Shown: positions 58,077 through 64,000 of the stretch, piece after piece | Position numbering within the stretch: the first letter of the stretch is position 1 | How the letters are laid out: each line of letters begins with the position of its first letter | Source: an uncultured Arthrobacter sp. | Lineage (GTDB): Bacteria; Actinomycetota; Actinomycetes; Actinomycetales; Micrococcaceae | Length of the DNA: 64,000 bases | Direction: 5' to 3' | NCBI RefSeq assembly: GCF_947495145.1 | Contig: NZ_CANLXP010000010.1 | Coordinates: 1 to 64,000 of the forward strand | Notes under the pieces: generated by a model | Seen by the model: only the letters and a program-made list of their open reading frames with translations | What the model was told of the DNA's origin: nothing | Databases searched by the model: none | Translations under genes and position numbers: made by a program

Positions 58077-60431
58077 ATGCTTGCTCATGATTCCCTGATT
58101 CCGCTGCTTGGCGGAGTTGATCCTGAGCAACTGGTTCACGTGCGCCAACTTCCGGCCCGCGATGCCGTGCACAGCCCTTGGCCCGAATGGGTTCACCCCG
58201 ATGTGGTTGAGGCCTACCGGTCCCGCGGGATTTCCGAGCCCTGGAAGCATCAGAGCGTTGCAGCGGATGCCGCTCATGCAGGGTCGCACGTCGTCATTGC
58301 CACGGGCACTGCCTCAGGAAAATCACTGAGCTACCAGCTGCCCGTTCTGGACGCAATCCACCGTTCAGCGCTGGCGGAGAAAGTGTCGCTCGAGCCGACC
58401 GGTGCCGTCGCACTGTATCTCTCGCCGACCAAAGCGCTCGCCGCCGACCAGCTTTCCGCCATTTCCTCTCTTGGCCTGGCTACAGTCCGGGCGGACACCT
58501 ACGACGGCGACACCGACTCGGGCGCGCGGCGCTGGATCCGTGATCACGCCAATCTCGTCCTGGCGAACCCGGACATGCTGCACTATGGGATCCTGCCGAA
58601 TCATGCCTGGTGGGCACGGTTTTTCCGGCGCCTCACCTACGTGATTGTGGACGAAGCGCATAGCTACCGCGGCGTTTTCGGGTCGCACGTTGCCAATCTG
58701 CTGCGGAGATTGCGCCGGGTGTGCGCGTACTACGGGGCGAATCCCGTGTTCATCGGTGCGTCAGCGACCTCCGCCGCGCCGGCTGAGTCCTTCGGGAAGC
58801 TGATCGGTGCTCCCGTTCGGGCTTTCACTGAGGACACGTCGCCCCACGGGTCGACGACGGTGGCTTTCTGGGAGCCGCAGTTGACCGATCTTCGGGGGGA
58901 GAACGGCGCCCGGCAACGCAGGACCGTGATTGCCGAGACGTCCGATTTGCTGGCCAATCTGGTGTCGGCACAGGTTCGGACCATCGCCTTCATCAAATCG
59001 CGCCGAGGCGCAGAGAGCATCGCAGCGAACACCAAGCGGCTGCTCAGCGAGGTCGATCCGAAACTGCCAGCGCGCGTCGCAGCCTACCGGTCCGGTTACT
59101 TGCCCGAGGAACGTCGCCAGCTGGAGTCCGCCTTGCGGTCCGGTCGGTTGCTCGGCGTGGCGAGCACGTCCGCGCTGGAGCTGGGGATCGATATTTCAGG
59201 CCTGGACGCGGTTCTGGTGGCCGGCTGGCCGGGTACCCGTGCGTCCCTGCTGCAGCAGATCGGGCGGGCGGGGCGTTCCGGCCAGGACGCGCTTGCCGCC
59301 TTCGTTGCGAGCGACGATCCGCTCGATACCTACCTCGTCCACCACCCTGAAGCAGTGTTCGATGTGGGCGTTGAGGCGACGGTCTTCGATCCCGCCAACC
59401 CCTACGTGCTCGGACCACACCTATGCGCTGCGGCCGCTGAACTACCGCTGACGGTCGAGGATCTGCCGCTTTTCGGGGAAACGGCTCCTGCCCTGCTGGA
59501 TCAGCTGGTGGACCAGGGGCTGCTGCGCAACCGCCCCGCAGGTTGGTTCTGGACTCATCCGCAAAGTGCTGCCGGCATGGTCAACCTGCGTGCGGACGGC
59601 GGAGGCCCGATCAACATCATCGAGAGCGAAACCGGCACGGTACTCGGCACGATGGACTCTCCGCAAAGCCACTATCAGGCTCATGCCGGCGCAATTTATG
59701 TCCACCAGGGCCAGAGCTATGTTGTCGAGGAACTGAACGAGCAGGACCACTGCGCCATCGTGACCCGTTCCAATCCCGACTACTACACGCAAGCGCGGGA
59801 CGTCACCCAGATCGAGGTGATCTCCGAACACCGCAGCGTGCCGTGGGGTCCCATCCGGGTGTGCTTCGGGGAGGTGAAGGTGACAACCCAGGTGATTTCC
59901 TTCCAGCGCAAGGCCTTTGTCTCGAATGAAATCCTCGGTGAGGAACCGCTGGACCTCGGCGCACGGGACCTTTTCACCAAGAGCGTCTGGTTCGAGTGCG
60001 ACAACCGGCTACTCGAAAGCAGCGGAATCAGCGCCGCGGATCTTCCGGGAGCACTCCATGCCGCCGAACATGCCGCGATCGGGCTGCTGCCCCTCGTCGC
60101 GTCGAGTGACCGCTGGGATATCGGCGGAGTGTCGACGGCGCTGCACGCGGACACCGGATTGCCCACCATCTTTGTCTATGACGGCCACCCCGGCGGTGCC
60201 GGCTTCGCCGAGCGGGGTTTCGAGGCGGCGAAGACCTGGCTGGGAGCCACGGCGGAGGCGATCCGATCGTGTGAGTGTGACGCTGGCTGTCCCTCCTGCG
60301 TTCAGTCGCCGAAGTGCGGCAACCGCAACAACCCCCTCAGCAAGGATGGAGCCCTCACGCTGCTCAACATGCTGCTGGCGCAGGCTCCGGACGGTGAGCC
60401 CACGCCAGCCAACGGCATGTCGGACGGGTAA
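58077..60431 (+). CDS. DEAD/DEAH-box helicase with DUF1998 (YprA/MrfA type)
   Basis: Predicted 3'-5' DNA helicase of 784 aa related to YprA/MrfA and Hrq1, linked to repair of mitomycin-type damage. Walker A is ATGTASGKSLSYQLP (about 80-94), the DEAH box is IVDEAHSYRG (about 190), SAT-like GASATSAAP (about 226) and motif VI QIGRAGRSGQ (about 395). The C-terminal DUF1998 zinc site has four Cys in CECDAGCPSCVQSPKCGN (about 733-750), characteristic of the MrfA group. It is convergent with the tad locus (12 bp), an order I recall from mycobacteria (Rv3649 and Rv3654c onward). Confidence 0.93.
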   Translation: MLAHDSLIPLLGGVDPEQLVHVRQLPARDAVHSPWPEWVHPDVVEAYRSRGISEPWKHQSVAADAAHAGSHVVIATGTASGKSLSYQLPVLDAIHRSALAEKVSLEPTGAVALYLSPTKALAADQLSAISSLGLATVRADTYDGDTDSGARRWIRDHANLVLANPDMLHYGILPNHAWWARFFRRLTYVIVDEAHSYRGVFGSHVANLLRRLRRVCAYYGANPVFIGASATSAAPAESFGKLIGAPVRAFTEDTSPHGSTTVAFWEPQLTDLRGENGARQRRTVIAETSDLLANLVSAQVRTIAFIKSRRGAESIAANTKRLLSEVDPKLPARVAAYRSGYLPEERRQLESALRSGRLLGVASTSALELGIDISGLDAVLVAGWPGTRASLLQQIGRAGRSGQDALAAFVASDDPLDTYLVHHPEAVFDVGVEATVFDPANPYVLGPHLCAAAAELPLTVEDLPLFGETAPALLDQLVDQGLLRNRPAGWFWTHPQSAAGMVNLRADGGGPINIIESETGTVLGTMDSPQSHYQAHAGAIYVHQGQSYVVEELNEQDHCAIVTRSNPDYYTQARDVTQIEVISEHRSVPWGPIRVCFGEVKVTTQVISFQRKAFVSNEILGEEPLDLGARDLFTKSVWFECDNRLLESSGISAADLPGALHAAEHAAIGLLPLVASSDRWDIGGVSTALHADTGLPTIFVYDGHPGGAGFAERGFEAAKTWLGATAEAIRSCECDAGCPSCVQSPKCGNRNNPLSKDGALTLLNMLLAQAPDGEPTPANGMSDG

Positions 60432-60443
60432 TCCTCCTTTCGG

Positions 60444-60815
60444 CTAGGGACCTGGTGACGGTGGACCGGCTCGTGCCCGCCCCGATGCCGGGGGAAGTGC
60501 AGGAATGGAATCGACCTCGGTAGAAACTCGAACGATGTGTCCTGATTCTCCCTCGATCAAGCACTCTGTCAGCCGGGCTTCATGAAGGGACGCGACCTCG
60601 GCGGCTACCGCACAGGGGCTCCCGTCGCGGAGCCCGCGTGCGGCGTCAGCCCCCGCGAGTGCAGACAGATCCGCCGCTGTTGCTGCCCTGGATGCTGCCA
60701 CTGACGCCTGCGCGAACAGGACAACAACTGACAGAAGCAGCAGAGCTGCCATGGCGACGCCGGCCATCAGCGCGGTGCCGGCTCCGGATTCCTTGTCCGG
60801 ACCGACGCGCATCAT
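60444..60815 (-). CDS. TadE-like pseudopilin (helicase-neighbourhood type)
   Basis: A 123 aa protein with an N-terminal hydrophobic helix (GAGTALMAGVAMAALLLLSVVVLFA region) after a short basic leader, followed by an Ala-rich extracytoplasmic stalk. This is the small Rv3654c-like TadE-type protein found beside the DUF1998 helicase. ATG overlaps the tadE stop by 4 nt. The C-terminus is Pro/Arg-rich. Role: minor pilin-like component of a Tad/Flp pilus; inferred. Confidence 0.8.
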   Translation of the reverse strand: MMRVGPDKESGAGTALMAGVAMAALLLLSVVVLFAQASVAASRAATAADLSALAGADAARGLRDGSPCAVAAEVASLHEARLTECLIEGESGHIVRVSTEVDSIPALPPASGRARAGPPSPGP

Positions 60816-61180
60816 TCCTGCTCCGGAAGAGCGACGGCACGCGCGGAGAGGTTAACGTCGAGCAGATTCAGGACCGGCACATCAACAGTGGTTGTCACGG
60901 TTACGGTGTTGTAGGAACCCCCGGATTGAACGGCAATATGTGCCTGCTCTCCAGCGATCCTGCGAACGGTGCCATCCACAACAGCGGAAGATTCGCCACG
61001 CATCAGCTCACGTGCCCCGGCCCTTGCCGCTTCCTCTATCCGCAGTTGTGACAGACCGAGCGTCGCAGCGGCAAGAACAACTGCCAGCACCACAATCACC
61101 GCCGGGAATGCGACTGCCGCCTCCGCAGTCACAGCACCATCTTCCCTGCCGCGCACCTTCCGCGGTTCCGTCCGGTCCAC
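60812..61180 (-). CDS. tadE: TadE-family pilus assembly protein
   Basis: A 122 aa pseudopilin with the TadE pattern: EDGAVTAEAAVAFPAVIVVLAVVLAAATL (conserved Glu near the hydrophobic helix, about 13-41) and then a beta-rich extracytoplasmic domain. It resembles Rv3655c. Four-nt overlap with the next gene and 6-bp gap from the DUF4244 gene place it in the operon. A prepilin peptidase is not in the window. Confidence 0.87.
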   Translation of the reverse strand: MDRTEPRKVRGREDGAVTAEAAVAFPAVIVVLAVVLAAATLGLSQLRIEEAARAGARELMRGESSAVVDGTVRRIAGEQAHIAVQSGGSYNTVTVTTTVDVPVLNLLDVNLSARAVALPEQE

Positions 61181-61185
61181 GAGGG

Positions 61186-61473
61186 TCAGCCGAAGCTGAG
61201 CGCGTTGGTGATCAGCGACATGAGCATGCCGCGGATCTCACCGCTCGAAAGGACCGCCACCAGGAGAGCGGCGAAGCCTACAGCTGCGAGCGTGGCAATC
61301 GCGTATTCGGCGGTAGCAAGGCCGGCCTCGGACCGCATCAGTTCACGCCGGGTGCGGCGGTTGGGCTTGGCGGGGGGCGGCTGCAGACGGGTCACGGTGG
61401 CGAGCGGACGATCCTGATTGGGGCATTCCGGCGCGTCCTCGTGAAGGACGGTTGGTGCGATGGAACCTGTCAT
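61186..61473 (-). CDS. DUF4244 protein, Flp pilin-like
   Basis: A 95 aa protein with a charged, Pro-rich leader (about 1-48), then SEAGLATAEYAIATLAAVGFAALL, the Glu-Tyr motif and hydrophobic helix of Flp-type pilins. It is DUF4244 (Rv3656c-like), probably the major pilin. ATG 61473 follows AAGGAG. The 277 bp upstream to tadC show no other gene and probably hold its own promoter, in keeping with high pilin expression. Confidence 0.85.
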   Translation of the reverse strand: MTGSIAPTVLHEDAPECPNQDRPLATVTRLQPPPAKPNRRTRRELMRSEAGLATAEYAIATLAAVGFAALLVAVLSSGEIRGMLMSLITNALSFG

Positions 61474-61750
61474 GACAACTCCTTGGATAGTAACTTTTCC
61501 AGGTGGTCCTGGCTGGACGATCCAGCGGGTGCTGTCTCGTCCGAACCGCTTCAGCGGCTGATTCGAGTCTTCCGCCCGGCTGAGCCTCGGACCGGTGGAG
61601 ATTCAGATAAGTGGAAAAGCGCAGTACTTTCCCTCCGACTGTGGAGTGCGAATGCGAATGCGGGTGCGGCCTGCGGCGGCGGCAACAGACAGGGTGCACG
61701 CAGAGGGACGGGTGAGTTGCCGCAGTCCTGACGCGGTGCGCAACACAAAG

Positions 61751-62314
61751 TCAGGTGAAGGCGGGAAAGAGGCCAACCAGGACGGGGATAACGCCGAGGC
61801 AGACAAAAGCCGGTAACGAACAGAGGCCCAGCGGCACCACCAGCCGCACGCCCAGGGCGGCAGCACGCTGCTCCGCCTCCCGGTTCCTTCTGCGCCTGAA
61901 TTGGGCAGCGTGCGCAGTCACAACGGCGGCGGATGGCGCCCCTGTTGTACCGGCGAACCGCAAGGCGTGACCGAGTTCGTGGGCGGCCTTGCCGCTCCCT
62001 GTGCGCGGAACCGCCGCCCACGCCACTTCCCAGGGCGCACCGAGGTCCAGCGCCGTCTTGACTGCCGTCAGTGCGGCACTCACCGGAGGTGAAGATGACC
62101 GCGCAAGGACGTCGAGGCCCCGGTCCAGGGACGACCCAACCGCGAGCATCGACGCCATAAGGTCCATCATGAGCGCTGGATCGTCCAGCCCCTTCCACTG
62201 GCTATGGGCGGATTCGCCTTGCGAGGAGCTATTCGGGAGGGTTACCAGCGGCGGCGAGCGGTGGAGCAACCAGCAGCCGGCCAGGAGAAGTGCCGCCACA
62301 AACGCACCTGTCAT
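61751..62314 (-). CDS. tadC: TadC-like type II/IV secretion F protein
   Basis: Inner-membrane platform protein of the Tad pilus, 187 aa. It has an N-terminal hydrophobic segment, a cytosolic GspF-like helical domain (DPALMMDLMASMLAVGSSLDRGLDVLA, ELGHALRFAGTTGAPSAAVV) and a C-terminal membrane pair (RLVVPLGLCSLPAFVCLGVIPVLVGLF region). ATG overlaps the tadB stop by 4 nt. Resembles Rv3657c. Confidence 0.87.
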   Translation of the reverse strand: MTGAFVAALLLAGCWLLHRSPPLVTLPNSSSQGESAHSQWKGLDDPALMMDLMASMLAVGSSLDRGLDVLARSSSPPVSAALTAVKTALDLGAPWEVAWAAVPRTGSGKAAHELGHALRFAGTTGAPSAAVVTAHAAQFRRRRNREAEQRAAALGVRLVVPLGLCSLPAFVCLGVIPVLVGLFPAFT

Positions 62315-63036
62315 GCTGAATCTCCTGCGGCTGCCCGAACCAGCCTGCTCGACCAGATCCTGCCTGCAATCATCAGCACGAGTCCAGCGCAGAGTGCCGC
62401 GATGCCCGGCACTGAATCAAGGAGCACCTCAAGCGGATCAACCCCGATCAGGTAGCCCACCGCGAGTCCGAACAGTGGCAGCCAGGAGAGAAGACGGACG
62501 GTAGCCCTGGGTCCGGCGAGCGCGGTATCGCGGGCGGCATCGGAGTCCAGCTGCGACTCACGCTGAACCGCATAGCGGGCAAGGACATCAGCCAGCGGTG
62601 CTCCGCTGCGCTCGGCGACCTCAAGACAGGCGGCCAGATCCTGCCAGAGCGTCCTCAATGCGTGATCCCTGGTGCGGGTCCCGACCTCGCGCAGGACATC
62701 CGGAACGCTCAATCCGAGCTGGGCAGCCTGATGCGCTGAATGGAGCGCCGGCCGGACAGCAACCGAGAATCCGGTGCCGGCACTGCTCCCATGCACTCCA
62801 AGCGCGTCTCCCCACAGTTGGGAAGGCGTTCGTCCCGCCTGAAGCAGGCCCGTCAGCTGGTGGACGAAAAGCGGAATCTCGTGCGAATCAGACTTAACCG
62901 GGCGTTTCGGGAAGCGAGACTTGAGCACGGTGAAGACACCCGATTGCGTCCGAGGCGCAGTGCGCAGCGGGCGACGGGAAAGGGCCAATACCCAGCATGC
63001 TGCGAGGATCAACGCGGCGACGAGTGCGCCGGTCAT
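62311..63036 (-). CDS. tadB: TadB-like type II/IV secretion F protein
   Basis: Second inner-membrane platform protein, 241 aa, with an N-terminal membrane segment, a GspF domain (IPLFVHQLTGLLQAGRTPSQLWGD, LAACLEVAERSGAPLADVLARYA) and C-terminal membrane segments. ATG 63036 is chosen because it starts 2 bp after the tadA stop; a longer in-frame start would overlap tadA by 40 bp. Resembles Rv3658c. It works with TadA and TadC to polymerise Flp pilin. Confidence 0.88.
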   Translation of the reverse strand: MTGALVAALILAACWVLALSRRPLRTAPRTQSGVFTVLKSRFPKRPVKSDSHEIPLFVHQLTGLLQAGRTPSQLWGDALGVHGSSAGTGFSVAVRPALHSAHQAAQLGLSVPDVLREVGTRTRDHALRTLWQDLAACLEVAERSGAPLADVLARYAVQRESQLDSDAARDTALAGPRATVRLLSWLPLFGLAVGYLIGVDPLEVLLDSVPGIAALCAGLVLMIAGRIWSSRLVRAAAGDSA

Positions 63037-63038
63037 GC

Positions 63039-64000
63039 TCACCGCCCCCGATCGAGTTTTGCGGCCAGTGCCTCCCACGCCGGGCCCGGCTCCGATGTAG
63101 CGCCGTTTCGTGCCAGTGCCGTTCTGACCACGAGCTCCCCGTTCCCGGCCGTCTCGAGAACACCAACCTCGGAAACGGTCCGGCCGCCTGCAGTGCGAAT
63201 GACGTGAATGATGACGTCGAGAGCGTTCGCCGCCTGCAGTGCCAACGGGCGAGCCTCCATACCGGCAAGGGCGGCGAGCGCGGAAAGCCGGGCTGGGACG
63301 CTGGCCGCGGAATTCGCATGGATAGTCCCACCCGCGCCGTCGTGCCCTGTGTTCATCGCAGCCAACAGTTCGCGGACCTCAGCACCCCGGCACTCCCCGA
63401 CGATAAGCCTGTCCGGCCGCATCCTGAGCGCCTGACGGACGAGTTCAGCCAAGTCCACAGATCCCCTACCCTCAACGTTGCCGTGCCTGCTCTGCAGCCC
63501 TACAGCATGGGGGTGGGCGGGGCTAAGTTCAGCGGAGTCCTCAACAGTCACCAGGCGTTCGTGGGGTGCACTGAGCGACAAGAGTGCTGCGAGCAGTGTC
63601 GTCTTGCCCGTACCCGTGGCTCCGCTGATGAGGAAGTTCAGCCGCTTGCCGACGATTCCCCTCAGTGCCGCGGACATCCGGAGATCCAGTGCACCGGAGG
63701 ACACGAGTTCCTCGAAGGAGAAATGCCGCTGCCGCTGGATACGGATGGAAAGCAGCGTCCCGGTCGTGGATAACGGTGGAAGAACCGCGTGCACCCGGAA
63801 GCGGTCCAGCCGCACATCGACACACGGATTGCCGTCGTCCAGTCGGCGCCCGCCGGCGGAAACAAGCCGCGTCGCGAGTGCCCGCACGTCGGCATCACTG
63901 GAGAAGGCGAGCTCGGTGCGCTGCAGCCCGCCGCCGTCGTCAATCCAGACCGCGCCCGCACCGTTGACGAGGATGTCCGTCACCGCCGGATCTTCCGCGA
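63039..64000 (-). CDS. tadA: TadA-type pilus assembly ATPase (partial at window edge)
   Basis: Secretion-family hexameric ATPase that drives pilus assembly. The visible 320 residues contain DILVNGAGAVW, Walker A SGATGTGKTTLL, the Asp box VTVEDSAELSP, Walker B PDRLIVGECRGAE and the His box TGHDGAGGTIHANS. The reading frame stays open through position 64000 with coding-like sequence (AEDPAVTDILVNG), so the true start is beyond the right edge; the first in-window start codon is probably internal. Resembles Rv3659c. A CpaE/Ssd gene would be expected further upstream. Confidence 0.92.
   Translation of the reverse strand, partial: AEDPAVTDILVNGAGAVWIDDGGGLQRTELAFSSDADVRALATRLVSAGGRRLDDGNPCVDVRLDRFRVHAVLPPLSTTGTLLSIRIQRQRHFSFEELVSSGALDLRMSAALRGIVGKRLNFLISGATGTGKTTLLAALLSLSAPHERLVTVEDSAELSPAHPHAVGLQSRHGNVEGRGSVDLAELVRQALRMRPDRLIVGECRGAEVRELLAAMNTGHDGAGGTIHANSAASVPARLSALAALAGMEARPLALQAANALDVIIHVIRTAGGRTVSEVGVLETAGNGELVVRTALARNGATSEPGPAWEALAAKLDRGR

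Noticed and set aside
1-64000. CRISPR arrays, rRNA or tRNA genes, insertion sequences
   Set aside because: No regularly spaced repeats of CRISPR size, no conserved rRNA segments, no transposase frames and no convincing cloverleaf were seen on either strand by eye; a dedicated tRNA scan was not possible.

Overview
The window is high-GC bacterial DNA with many GTG and TTG starts, tight ATGA/GTGA/TAGTG gene overlaps and many apparently leaderless genes. Gene content (aerobic phenylacetate catabolism, menaquinone synthesis, Rex, ribosomal protein bS22, a tad-type pilus locus beside a DUF1998 helicase) indicates an actinobacterium, most likely Micrococcaceae (Arthrobacter or a close relative). This is inferred from protein families; no search was run. 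The DNA looks chromosomal. I see no rRNA, tRNA, CRISPR array, prophage or classical insertion sequence.

Layout. 0.1-8.5 kb: secreted pullulanase with a divergent LacI-type regulator, an oligopeptidase B-like peptidase, and a lipoprotein gamma-glutamyltransferase. 8.6-22.4 kb: a discontinuous phenylacetate regulon (paaI-paaK, TetR-type paaR, paaZ, a second hotdog thioesterase, paaJ-paaF-paaH). Three good copies and one weak copy of a shared 22-bp inverted repeat mark its promoters. Interspersed are an AbiEi/DUF559-like gene bracketed by two 70-bp palindromic repeats, a tyrosine phosphatase, a methyltransferase, an SGNH hydrolase, an EEP nuclease-fold protein and a Phd/VapC toxin-antitoxin pair. 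22.5-28.6 kb: ABC-F ATPase, dodecin, VOC protein, then menB-menE-menA. 28.6-33.9 kb: small membrane proteins, an Lrp/AsnC regulator, and an ABC exporter plus two-component system bracketed by a second, inverted palindromic repeat family. 33.9-38.5 kb: System II cytochrome c biogenesis operon (resA-like, ccdA, resB, ccsB), in which ccdA lacks its N-terminal half.

38.6-49.1 kb: YceI, a membrane protein, Rex, a glutaredoxin-like protein, an HAD phosphatase, bS22, a small HTH protein, DAHP synthase behind a Trp/Tyr-rich attenuator leader, ArsR, AcuC-like deacetylase, TrkH/TrkA and ProC. 49.1-60.4 kb: a candidate small RNA with an intrinsic terminator, Ppx/GppA, TopA, a methyltransferase, a PheS-like protein fused to an FDX-ACB domain with an altered amino-acid pocket and a leaderless upstream mini-ORF, TrhO, a GNAT protein and a YprA/MrfA-type helicase. 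60.4-64.0 kb: a tad pilus locus on the minus strand, with tadA running off the right edge.

Items most worth following up: the PheS/FDX-ACB protein with its mini-ORF, the repeat-bracketed AbiEi/DUF559 gene, the aroG attenuator, the orphan terminated RNA, and the half-length CcdA.
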